From positions 5,283,501 through 5,347,500 of the forward strand of contig NZ_OY821667.1 in NCBI RefSeq assembly GCF_963682185.1: DNA of 64,000 bases, given 5' to 3'. A program made the position numbers and the translations under genes. The notes below the pieces were generated by a model that had not been told where the DNA came from, made no database searches, and worked only from the letters and a program-made list of their open reading frames with translations. This stretch comes from an uncultured Cohaesibacter sp. (GTDB taxonomy: Bacteria; Pseudomonadota; Alphaproteobacteria; Rhizobiales; Cohaesibacteraceae). This document shows positions 56,236 through 64,000 of the stretch, one piece after another (position 1 is the stretch's first letter; each line of letters begins with the position of its first letter).

Positions 56236-56271
56236 AATCCGCACCCAAAATCAGACATATGGATGCGGATT
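56236..56271 (-). other. Intercistronic stem-loop after the sugar-binding-protein gene
   Basis: AATCCGCA-C-CC pairs with GG-A-TGCGGATT around a 14-base loop (one mismatch), 21 bases after the binding-protein stop. The minus-strand continuation CCCCC is not a T-run. It resembles the one after the TRAP receptor gene at 47011. Confidence 0.65.
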
Positions 56272-56291
56272 TCTTAGGAGCAAGTTATGAC

Positions 56292-57536
56292 TTACGGATT
56301 GGTACGATCCAAAATTTTCTGGAAATCGCCCTGAGTCTTCGAAATGGCACCGTCAATATCACCCTCAAAGATCGCGGTCTGGATCAGGTTGAGGAATGGG
56401 CCGGTGCGGCTAACGAAGAGTTCATCGGAGGAGAAGGTGTAAGGCGTGCGGCCGTCACCAAGTGCCTCATAAGCAATCAGGTTACGTTTGTCGAAATTCT
56501 TGTAGGCTTCTTCAGCAAGATCGATACGAGAAGGCATGCCGGATTCTTCGGTGATCAAAACCTGCATATCAGGTTGTAGGTAGAAGTCGATAAAGTCGAG
56601 CATAAGGGCTTTCTTATCGACGGAAATACCTGACATGAGCGAAATGGTGTCACCACCTGCAAAACTTGAAACGCCGCCGTTCGGACCCGGGATCTTTGCA
56701 ATGTCGAAGTTGACGTCCGGAAATTTGTTGGTCAACAAGTTGACGATGTAAGAACCTGACATCAAGATGCCAACCTTACCCGAAGCAAAGGCTTCAACGG
56801 CGCTATTCCCATTGCCGGAACGGGAGGTCGGATGAATGGCGCCTGCTGTCCACATATTGTTATAGGCGGCAAGGGTCTCGCGCATGGCTTCGGTGTCGAC
56901 GGTTGCCTCACGACCATCATCGGAAAGGATGTCAGCGCCCGCAGCCCATATGTGCGGCATGAAATCATAGATCAGCCAGCTGCCTGAATTGGCTACAAAG
57001 TAAAACCCGTAGGTGTCGTCGCCCAGTGCGCTGATTTTGTCCGCAGCAGCGGCCATCGTTTTAACTGAGGAAAAAGCCTCTTTGGCATCAACGCCAGCTT
57101 TGGAAAAGAGGTCCGTATTATAGGCGATAACAGAGGCATCGGGCAGAAAAGGCACGCCGTATTTCTTGCCTTCATAGCTCGCCAGACGAATGTGCGATGG
57201 AGACAGGGACGCAGCGTATGGTTTGCTATCAATGAAATCTGAAATGTCTTCGAGCGTGTTGTTGACAGCAAAGGTTGGAACATAAATTAGGTCAAGGGCT
57301 GCCGCTTCGGGTGCGCTGCCGCCAGCAAGGGCTGCTCCGAGCTTTGGAACCATCTGTTCAGCGACGATTGGGACAACTTTGATGGTGTCATCGTGGCTTT
57401 CATTATACAGCCCCGCAAGCTTCTCAAGAATACTGGCGGATGAGGTGCGGACCCAGATGGTCGCTTCTTCTGAACTGGCTGGAACTGCAGCGGTGAGGGC
57501 AGCGGCCACGACCAGAGAACTAATAAAAATTTTCAT
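56292..57536 (-). CDS. Extracellular sugar-binding protein of the ABC transporter (family 1)
   Basis: The 414-residue periplasmic protein begins MKIFISSLVVAAALTAAVPA, a signal peptide with cleavage near ASSEE. Cluster B/family 1 features include GKKYGVPFLPDASVIAYNTDLF and the ASGKVGILMSGSYIV block. It is the first gene of the operon binding protein, two permeases, GH127 and ATPase. Given the GH127 enzyme, an arabinose-containing oligosaccharide is the likely ligand (inference). Confidence 0.95.
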   Translation of the reverse strand: MKIFISSLVVAAALTAAVPASSEEATIWVRTSSASILEKLAGLYNESHDDTIKVVPIVAEQMVPKLGAALAGGSAPEAAALDLIYVPTFAVNNTLEDISDFIDSKPYAASLSPSHIRLASYEGKKYGVPFLPDASVIAYNTDLFSKAGVDAKEAFSSVKTMAAAADKISALGDDTYGFYFVANSGSWLIYDFMPHIWAAGADILSDDGREATVDTEAMRETLAAYNNMWTAGAIHPTSRSGNGNSAVEAFASGKVGILMSGSYIVNLLTNKFPDVNFDIAKIPGPNGGVSSFAGGDTISLMSGISVDKKALMLDFIDFYLQPDMQVLITEESGMPSRIDLAEEAYKNFDKRNLIAYEALGDGRTPYTFSSDELFVSRTGPFLNLIQTAIFEGDIDGAISKTQGDFQKILDRTNP

Positions 57537-57613
57537 AGTATGAACCCCGTTGGATGGTGAAGCTTTGACGCTTTTTTGCGTTCTTGTTCTTTCACGTTAT
57601 CGTCCTTCAGAGA

Positions 57614-57636
57614 TTTGTCTACTCCATGTCGACAAA
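57614..57636. promoter_or_regulatory. Inverted repeat upstream of the sugar transporter operon
   Basis: TTTGTC (57614-57619) and GACAAA (57631-57636) form a perfect 6-bp inverted repeat with an 11-base spacer, about 80 bases before the binding-protein start. It may be an operator; no factor is assigned. Confidence 0.35.
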
Positions 57637-57854
57637 AAATATTTTTGAAATATTTTCTCTTTCCTTGTTCTTTTTCATCTCACTACAATGGTCGGAACAG
57701 TTCTGTTTGAGAATGGATAAATCTATGATATATCGTCGAAATCGCAGGAAATTTGATATGAAAACTCGGATGGTGGACGTTGATTTTCAACACAACAAGC
57801 GGCATTTTTGATTGAGGTAATTTGTAAAATAAATTATTATAAGTTGTAGAAAAC

Positions 57855-57865
57855 TGGTCTGACCA
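57855..57865. promoter_or_regulatory. Putative GntR/FadR-type operator 1
   Basis: TGGTCTGACCA is a perfect 11-bp palindrome (odd centre) and fits the FadR-subfamily consensus TNGTNNNACNA exactly. It lies between the sugar transporter operon and the divergent GntR-type gene, 73 bases before the latter. Confidence 0.65.
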
Positions 57866-57900
57866 ATCAATTTTATCCACAATGTTTCCCACATCCATAT

Positions 57901-57911
57901 TGGTCTGACCT
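57901..57911. promoter_or_regulatory. Putative GntR/FadR-type operator 2
   Basis: TGGTCTGACCT repeats operator 1 with one change in the last base. The two sites are 46 bases apart centre to centre. This copy is 26 bases before the regulator start, where a bound protein would block transcription or translation initiation. Confidence 0.6.
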
Positions 57912-57937
57912 ATTACCAATTTAAGAATCGAGCAGGA

Positions 57938-58654
57938 ATGAAGAGAAGATCGATACCGGCCCTAAGAGCCCTTCCCACGCAAGGTCGAAGTGAGCAAGTG
58001 ATAAAAGCGCTCGCCAAATACATCTCTCGCCAGAAGCTTGTTCCTGGCGATCGACTGCCACCGGAAAGGGACCTCGCTGCAGCGCTTGGCGTGGCGAGAA
58101 CCAGCATACGGGAGGCCGTCAGTCAGCTCACTGCCCTTGGCGTTCTCGAGCCGCGAGTCGGATCGGGAACCTTCCTTTTGCGTGCCGTCACCTCAGACAC
58201 CGTTTATATGCCACTTATGCTCAATGCAGATGGGGTTGAGGATATTTTGCTCAAGGCACTTGAAGTGCGCAGGGGGATCGAAATTGAGGCCTCCAAGGCA
58301 GCATCAAAGCGGCGCACGGAGTCAGATCTTCTTCGTATGGAAGCGGCGCTCATTCATATGGAGAGCCTGTTTCACCCCGAGGGTGGAAGCGGTGAGGCTG
58401 ACTTTCAGTTTCACTTGACGATCTATGAGGCATCACACAATCCGCTGATCAGTCAGTTATTGCAGCAATTTCGTAGCTTGTTCGAACGTTTCTGGACCAA
58501 TCCATACGGGCGCTCCGACTTTGCCGCTGCATCCTTCCCCTATCACCGCACCCTGTTTGAGGCGATCAGAGACCAGGATCCGGTCGCAGCCGAAGAGGAA
58601 ACCCGCAAGCTGCTGGACTCTGTCGAGCACGACATCATCTCCATGAAACCGTAA
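57938..58654 (+). CDS. GntR-family regulator with FCD domain (FadR subfamily)
   Basis: The 238-residue protein has an N-terminal GntR winged helix (PGDRLPPERDLAAALGVARTS, IREAVSQLTALGVLE, GSGTFL) and a C-terminal FCD ligand-binding domain with the metal-ligand-like histidines FHLTIYEASHN and FPYHRTLFEA. It is divergent from the sugar transporter operon, and two near-identical palindromes lie directly before it, so it most likely regulates both itself and the transporter. The inducer would be a pentose or related acid (inference). The AGGA in front of the ATG is very close, so the start could be slightly different. Confidence 0.93.
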   Translation: MKRRSIPALRALPTQGRSEQVIKALAKYISRQKLVPGDRLPPERDLAAALGVARTSIREAVSQLTALGVLEPRVGSGTFLLRAVTSDTVYMPLMLNADGVEDILLKALEVRRGIEIEASKAASKRRTESDLLRMEAALIHMESLFHPEGGSGEADFQFHLTIYEASHNPLISQLLQQFRSLFERFWTNPYGRSDFAAASFPYHRTLFEAIRDQDPVAAEEETRKLLDSVEHDIISMKP

Positions 58655-58934
58655 GAGTGCCAACAAGAAGCGCATACTTTATGGAAATCTGCCTTACAGA
58701 CATAAGGGCGCCTGCAGGGTATTCTCCTTCGTTCTTTATCAGTCTGAAGGGGTAAAGGTCTGAGCAACCCCAATTGAACAAATAGTTTTACTCGGATGTT
58801 GCAACGCAGGATCACACCAAGTCCAGACAGATCCTGAAGAAGAGGATGCTTTTCCTTTGACGAAGGTTCGCTTTATCTAAATTTTTGCAATCCTCGCGCA
58901 ATCTATAAGCAATATGAGAGGGCGAGGAGAAGCC

Positions 58935-59603
58935 ATGCGTATTTTACTTGTCGAAGATGAAGCTGAACTTGCCAACATGATTGTTGGAGCACTTTCACGA
59001 AATGGTATGGTCGTAGACCATGCTGACAATCTCGCGCTTGCAGAAGAAGCCCTCAGGAGCAATGTCCATGAAGCCGTTATTCTGGACCGGGGCCTCCCTG
59101 ATGGAGACGGTCTTACTCTGCTCGACCAGATTAAAAGCCAGCAAACAAGAATTCCAGTAATCGTGTTGTCTGCTCTTGGGTCACTTGATCAAAGAATTGA
59201 GGGATTGGACACGGGCGCTGATGACTATCTCGCCAAACCATTTGCGTTTGATGAGTTGTTGGCCCGTTTGCGGGCACTCGTGCGTCGCCCTTCAGTCGTT
59301 CAAAATGACAAGATAAAGATCGGCAGACTTGTTTTTGATCGTGAAAGCAGGGCTGTCGAAATTGAAGGGGAAAATCAAATTTTGCCCAGAAGAGAATTCC
59401 TCGCACTAGAAGCTTTGATCCAACGCTCAGGGCGGGTGGTGACAAGAGAGACGCTTGAACAAGCTGTATATGGTTTCGACGATGAAATCGCCTCCAACAC
59501 TTTAGATGCTCATATTTCTCGCCTCCGTCGTAAACTTGCCCCAGCGCTAGTGGAAATTCACGCAATGCGCGGCATTGGTTATCTATTGCGAGCAAAGAAA
59601 TGA
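58935..59603 (+). CDS. OmpR/PhoB-family response regulator
   Basis: The 222-residue protein has a receiver domain, with phosphoacceptor Asp51 in VILDRGLPDGDGL and the conserved lysine in YLAKPF, and a winged-helix output domain (LPRREFLALEALIQRSGRVV, DAHISRLRRKL). I chose ATG 58935 with GAGGAG six bases upstream, not the in-frame start at 58914. It overlaps the histidine kinase gene by four bases, and the pair stands directly before an RND efflux operon that it probably controls. Confidence 0.95.
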   Translation: MRILLVEDEAELANMIVGALSRNGMVVDHADNLALAEEALRSNVHEAVILDRGLPDGDGLTLLDQIKSQQTRIPVIVLSALGSLDQRIEGLDTGADDYLAKPFAFDELLARLRALVRRPSVVQNDKIKIGRLVFDRESRAVEIEGENQILPRREFLALEALIQRSGRVVTRETLEQAVYGFDDEIASNTLDAHISRLRRKLAPALVEIHAMRGIGYLLRAKK

Positions 59604-60949
59604 AACTGTTTTCCGAGGCTTTGGTTTCAAAGCTGGCTCGCCGCTTTATTCTCGTGCAATTCGTCTCGTTATTCATTGTAGCCGGTGGCATATTGTTTTT
59701 GTTGCCAGCCCCAGATGCTCGAACGTTTGTGCTCGATAAAGACATTCTTCTCCAGATCTCAAAGTGTATTGACATTCAGGATGATAAGTTGACCTGTCAC
59801 GCCGATGAGAATTTGGCGGCCGTGATGAAGGATTATCCCAATTTCTGGTTCTACGCACGTAATGAGCCCGGTAATTACATGCAATATGGCCCGATTCCTA
59901 AGAAGGTGAGTTCCTTCATTGGCAAGATACCCGAGGTTACTTATGCCAATTTGAGCTGGAGAGACGCCTCTCCGAAACATAGCCTTATTGCACTTAAAGT
60001 CCCTACCGCCTCCGGCATCATCGCAGTCGCCTCTGGCGGCGGTCCGTTTTATGACCCCATGGAAAGCCGCACCCAAAAGCTAAATCGCTTTTTTGTTAGT
60101 CTGCTTACCTTCATGGCTGTCCTGACGGCTCTGATTACTCCAATTCTCCTGCGCAACGAGCTGAAGGGAGTTGCTCGTGTCGCCGAGGAAGCCACTCATA
60201 TCGATGTAGACCGCCGAGGCTCTCGACTGACAGAGACCGATGTTCCTCTTGAAATGCAGGGGTTGGTAAGGGCCGTAAACATGGCACTTGCGCGCCTTGA
60301 TGAGGGATTGGAGAAGCGGCAACGTTTTTTGGCGGCGGCTTCTCATGAATTACGCACCCCCATAGCGATCTTGACCACGCGTATAGAAGTCATGCCAGAC
60401 AGTCAAATCCGAGATCGGCTCATGCTGGATATCGCCCGCTTGTCTTCGCTCGCAAACCAGTTATTGGACCTAGAAAGGCTTGATGGTGATCATATTAGGC
60501 TAATGCGGATTGATCTGCGGGAAATCGTGTCACAGGTGAGTATCGATATCGCTCCTTTGGCCATCGCAGCCGGCGCTGACATTTCTCTGGATGTGCCTGA
60601 CGTTCCCGTTATCATCGACGCCGATTTACAGGCCATCGAGCGCGTCGTTACCAATCTGGTGCAAAATGCAATTTCGTACAGCGGAGAGGGGGCCTTGGTA
60701 GAAATTGAAGTGGCGCTTCCTGCTGAGATACGCATTCGCGACAATGGCCCAGGCATTGCCCCTGCCGATAGGAACCAGATCTTCGAACCCTTTGTCAGAA
60801 AGGCAAACGGTGGAGCCGGTGCCGGTCTCGGACTCAACCTCGTAAAAGAGATAATGGATCGCCATAAAGGCTCGATACATGTAGTGGATTCTGAAATGGG
60901 AGGGGCCGAATTCATTGTCCGCTTTCCGGCCGTGGCCTCGCATGCCTGA
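59600..60949 (+). CDS. Sensor histidine kinase
   Basis: The 449-residue kinase has a first transmembrane helix (about 17-36), a periplasmic sensor of about 130 residues, a second helix (about 165-187), a HAMP-like linker, a HisKA domain with His249 in SHELRTP and an HATPase domain (NLVQNAISYSG, DNGPGI, GAGLGLNLVKEI). The sensor contains Cys56 and Cys66, eleven codons apart, which could form a disulfide or bind metal. It is the partner of the response regulator and is followed by an efflux operon. Stimulus unknown. Confidence 0.94.
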   Translation: MKLFSEALVSKLARRFILVQFVSLFIVAGGILFLLPAPDARTFVLDKDILLQISKCIDIQDDKLTCHADENLAAVMKDYPNFWFYARNEPGNYMQYGPIPKKVSSFIGKIPEVTYANLSWRDASPKHSLIALKVPTASGIIAVASGGGPFYDPMESRTQKLNRFFVSLLTFMAVLTALITPILLRNELKGVARVAEEATHIDVDRRGSRLTETDVPLEMQGLVRAVNMALARLDEGLEKRQRFLAAASHELRTPIAILTTRIEVMPDSQIRDRLMLDIARLSSLANQLLDLERLDGDHIRLMRIDLREIVSQVSIDIAPLAIAAGADISLDVPDVPVIIDADLQAIERVVTNLVQNAISYSGEGALVEIEVALPAEIRIRDNGPGIAPADRNQIFEPFVRKANGGAGAGLGLNLVKEIMDRHKGSIHVVDSEMGGAEFIVRFPAVASHA

Positions 60950-61055
60950 AGGGGGCGAGCAAAAGAAAGTTCGATCCTTTTAAATCTGCGCAATGTTATC
61001 GCAATCTTCCCAATCGAAAACACCGATAGAGACATTCCAACTATCGGAAACTTCG

Positions 61056-62234
61056 ATGATTGAAATAGTAAAAAGAAAAAGAATATCCAAACTTTTACCA
61101 AGATTTCCCGCGGTTCATATTGCGTCTTTGCTGCTGGTCGGATTGGGGGTTCTCCTGCCGAACACAGGTTACGTCATACCCTCAAAAAGTGCCGTCGCTT
61201 CTGCAGAAAAAGAAACTGCAACAACCAGTGAAGCGGCGGCAAAACTGCTTGATCCGTTGGAGGTCGTGCAGGTCACCCCAAGGGACCTGATCGATCCGCT
61301 GCCAATCTCAGGTGACATCAAACCCATTCGGAAGGCCACAATCTCTGCTCAGGTTGGAGGTCTAGCCGAGGCCGTAAATTTCGAACCTGGAGACAAAGTG
61401 CACAAAGGCGATGTCTTGCTCCAAATCGAAACGGATGATTTGGAGCTAACCCTCAGACAGAAAGAAGCTTCGCTCGCAGGCCAGAAGGCAGAATTGTCTT
61501 CTGCGCGTTCGAATTTAAACCGGGCAAAGGAATTGGCCAAACGCAATGTGGCTTCTCAGAAAACACTCGAACAGGCAGAGAGTTCGGTTGCAAGCTTGAT
61601 GGCCGATATCGATGCCGCCCAAGCTCAGGTTGAAATAGCCCAACTCAACCTGGATCGAGCCGTGATCCGCGCCCCATTTTCCGGCACTGTTGTAAGCCGC
61701 TCTGTAGAGCCAGACCAACTTGTGCAGTCAGGTGCGGCTCTTTTCGAAATGATCGATCTTTCAATGGTTACGATGGAAGCAATGGTTCCTCTGAGCGACA
61801 CACTTTCCTTGCGAGTCGGCCAGAAAGCAGAATTGTCCCTACCGCAAAATCCGGAACAGAAATTTGACGCAAAGATAAAAAGGATCAATGCCCAAGCTGA
61901 GGCAGGAACCCGCTCGGCCATTGTTTATCTCACGATTGACAACCCACATGAAACTCTGCGGGCAGGCATGTTTATGACTGGCTCCATTGCGCTGAAGGTC
62001 TCTAGGCAAACTATTGCGATACCTAGAACGGCCATCTTCGAAGAAGGAGGGGAGCAAGCCGTTTTAATCATCCGGGACGGTGTGGTTCATCGAACGCAGG
62101 TGGCAACAGGGTCTTCATGGGATATGGGAAATCTGGTCGAAATTAACAGCGGATTGCACAAGGGCGATGTGGTCATTGCTCAGCCCCTGGAGGGGCTCTC
62201 TGTTGGCGATCAAGTTCACATCAAAGGAAACTGA
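61056..62234 (+). CDS. RND efflux periplasmic adaptor (membrane fusion protein)
   Basis: With ATG 61056 the product has 392 residues; an in-frame ATG at 60993 would add 21 but has no ribosome binding site. The N-terminal hydrophobic anchor (FPAVHIASLLLVGLGVLL) is followed by the biotinyl-lipoyl-like domain (ATISAQVGGLAEAVNFEPGD), a coiled coil (about 120-195), LDRAVIRAPFSGTVV and a beta-barrel domain (NPHETLRAGMFMTGSI). It links an inner-membrane RND pump to an outer-membrane channel. It ends three bases before the pump gene. No outer-membrane factor gene is visible inside the window. Confidence 0.93.
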   Translation: MIEIVKRKRISKLLPRFPAVHIASLLLVGLGVLLPNTGYVIPSKSAVASAEKETATTSEAAAKLLDPLEVVQVTPRDLIDPLPISGDIKPIRKATISAQVGGLAEAVNFEPGDKVHKGDVLLQIETDDLELTLRQKEASLAGQKAELSSARSNLNRAKELAKRNVASQKTLEQAESSVASLMADIDAAQAQVEIAQLNLDRAVIRAPFSGTVVSRSVEPDQLVQSGAALFEMIDLSMVTMEAMVPLSDTLSLRVGQKAELSLPQNPEQKFDAKIKRINAQAEAGTRSAIVYLTIDNPHETLRAGMFMTGSIALKVSRQTIAIPRTAIFEEGGEQAVLIIRDGVVHRTQVATGSSWDMGNLVEINSGLHKGDVVIAQPLEGLSVGDQVHIKGN

Positions 62235-62237
62235 TCC

Positions 62238-64000
62238 ATGTTTCTAACGCGTATCAGTATTTCCCAGCCGGTATTTGCGACGATGATCATGGTCGCAATC
62301 ATGGTTTTCGGTATTGTCGGATGGAAATCTCTGCCGATCGACAAATTTCCGGATGTCGACTTTCCTGTGGTTGCGGTTCTCACCACCTATTCCGGCGCTT
62401 CGCCAGAAACGGTTGAAAGCGAAGTCACCAAGACGATCGAGGACGCCCTCAATACCATTTCTGGAATAGACACAATATCTTCCACATCCAGTCTCGGGCA
62501 TTCTACCATTATCATTCGGTTCACATTGGAAACGGACAGCAAGCTCGCAGCTCAGGATGTGCGAGACAAGCTTTCAACGGTAGAGGCTGATCTGCCCGAC
62601 GGTATCGATGAACCCGAGATCATTCGGCATAATCCGACCTCAGAACCCATCATGTCTCTTGCCGTTAGCTCAACTGACATGTCAAAGGCGGCTCTGAGTT
62701 CCCTCATAGATGACTTGATCGTTCCAACTCTGACGACAGTCGATGGAGTAGGAAGCGCGGATGTTGTCGGTTCCGTAGATGATCAGGTAAGTGTCGAACT
62801 GGATCCTGACCGTCTAAGATCTTTCGGGCTTGGCATTTCTGAGGTTACGTCTGCGCTGCAAAAGGACAATCTTCTTTTGCCAGCCGGCTCGATCTCAAAG
62901 GGCGCGAACAAGCAGAATGTCCAGATTGATTCAGAGGTAGACACAGTTGACGATCTTGCAAACATTATCATTGCGCGCCAATCAAATGCGCCGGTTCATC
63001 TGGGCGACATTGCAACCATATAGCAAAACAGTTCCGAACCCGATAGTCTCGCCTTTCATGATGGTACATCCGCCCTGACGATTGACATCGAGAAGGTGGA
63101 AGGCTCCAACACGGTCGCCATTGCCAATGACCTTAAAGCGGTTATTAATGGGCTGATGAATAATGGGGCACTGGGGAATGCCCGAATAGACATTCTGACG
63201 AATTCAGCCGATGCCATCGAGGCAAATTATGAAACGGTTAAATCCACCCTCATCGAAGGAACCGTGCTTGCCGTTGCCATTGTTTTCCTTTTTCTCAATT
63301 CATGGCGTTCAACTGTAATTACGGCCTTGACCCTGCCTATTTCCTTTCTGGGCACATTGGCCGCGCTCAGTCTATTCGGCTTCACGCTCAACATGATGAC
63401 GATGTTGGCTCTGACCCTATCAATTGGCATCCTGATTGACGACGCCATCGTGGTGCGCGAAAATATCACCCGGCATCTTCATATGGGCAAGGACCATAGA
63501 ACAGCGGCACTTGATGGAACAGGCGAGATTGGTCTTGCCGTCTTGGCAACCACCTTCGCGCTATGCTCGGTCTTTCTGCCTCTCGCTTTCATGACAGGCA
63601 TTGCCGGGCGTTTTTTCCTTCAATTCGGATTGACCGTTGCCGTCGCTGTTCTGATATCTCTGTTTGTGAGTTTTACCCTCGACCCCATGTTGTCTAGCAT
63701 CTGGTATGACCCGGATGCGGAACCAAATGCCAAACGGGGGCCAGTTGGTCGTGCCATCGCACGGTTCGAGAAGGGCTTTGAAAAAACAGCCAAGATCTAT
63801 CGCAGTTTCCTGATGGTTTGTCTTCATTGGCGCAAGACCACGTTACTCGTTGCAGTTGTCACTCTAGCTGTCAGTGTTTTTCTTGTTCCCATTCTGCATT
63901 TCGAATTCCTCCCAAAAGGTGATGAAAGCCGTATTTCGATTGATCTGGAAACGGCAGAAGGCGCATCGCGTGACTATACAGCTCTTAAAGCAGGGCAGGT
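62238..64000 (+). pseudogene. RND efflux pump interrupted by an in-frame amber codon (partial, runs off the window)
   Basis: The gene starts with a typical RND pump N-terminus (MFLTRISISQPVFATMIMVA, KFPDVDFPVVAVLTTYSGAS). Codon 262 is TAG (63021-63023), directly after VHLGDIATI. The same frame then continues without any other stop to the window end, for over 320 codons. It shows FLFLNSWRSTVITALTLPIS and the proton-relay motif ILIDDAIVVREN (Asp401-Asp402 counting through the stop). No frameshift is needed. Either the pump has recently been inactivated, the codon is read through, or one base is wrong (CAG or GAG would restore it). The regulator, sensor and adaptor genes before it look intact. 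Confidence 0.88.

Noticed and set aside
57584-57811. 75-codon frame in the divergent region before the GntR-type gene
   Set aside because: It is phenylalanine-rich from AT-rich DNA, overlaps the probable promoter of the sugar transporter operon and has no protein-like features.
1-64000. CRISPR arrays, rRNA genes, complete insertion sequences, prophage or replication origin
   Set aside because: I found no regularly spaced repeats, no rRNA sequence, no complete transposase or phage structural gene, and no dnaA-box cluster. The only mobile trace is the transposase remnant at 34535-34801.

Overview
The window looks like chromosomal DNA of an alphaproteobacterium, most likely of the order Hyphomicrobiales (Rhizobiales) and probably marine. 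This rests on protein content and synteny: the phaC / lipoprotein / alanine-type aminotransferase / hom / glpX / recJ neighbourhood, a glgP-glgB-glgC-glgA glycogen operon, TAXI-type TRAP and carbohydrate ABC transporters, and moderate GC. Genus level is not resolved from the sequence alone.

Region 1 (1-2190): the end of a dipeptide-type ABC transporter operon (permease tail plus a fused double ATPase), closed by an intrinsic terminator. Region 2 (2821-14641): a six-gene glycogen/maltodextrin operon, glgP-glgB-glgC-glgA-glgX-malQ, with tight coupling after glgC and a terminator after malQ. Region 3 (14663-22469, minus strand): a small YARHG-type exported protein, then a two-gene unit made of a very large glutamate-synthase-like protein and a diflavin reductase. 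No gltD small subunit is adjacent, so the reductase may be its electron donor. Region 4 (23112-33139): a frameshifted orphan ABC ATPase, phaC, a small lipoprotein, an aminotransferase, hom, glpX and recJ. A MarR-GNAT fusion (33161-34105) and a tRNA-Glu follow.

Region 5 (34302-40919) is accessory. Right after tRNA-Glu there is a 14-bp tandem duplication of the tRNA 3' end and the C-terminal remnant of an IS481-type transposase. Then come four minus-strand genes, all with predicted signal peptides: a caspase-fold protease with two peptidoglycan-binding domains and an EF-hand, a protein of unknown function, an OmpA-domain protein, and a DUF4384-like protein. The second and third share a C-terminal domain of about 86 residues that I do not recognise. 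This envelope caspase locus is the best candidate in the window for an undescribed system.

Region 6 (40920-51075): a probable catabolic island with a ThDP enzyme, a DadA-like FAD oxidoreductase, LysR and Lrp regulators, a TAXI-TRAP transporter, an enolase-superfamily enzyme, and an SDR lacking the usual Tyr-Lys pair. Region 7 (51298-58654): a sugar ABC transporter operon carrying a GH127 beta-L-arabinofuranosidase-like enzyme, divergent from a GntR/FadR-type regulator with two near-identical TGGTCTGACC sites before it. Region 8 (58935-64000): an OmpR-type two-component system followed by an RND efflux pair. The RND pump gene is broken by one in-frame amber codon and runs off the window end.
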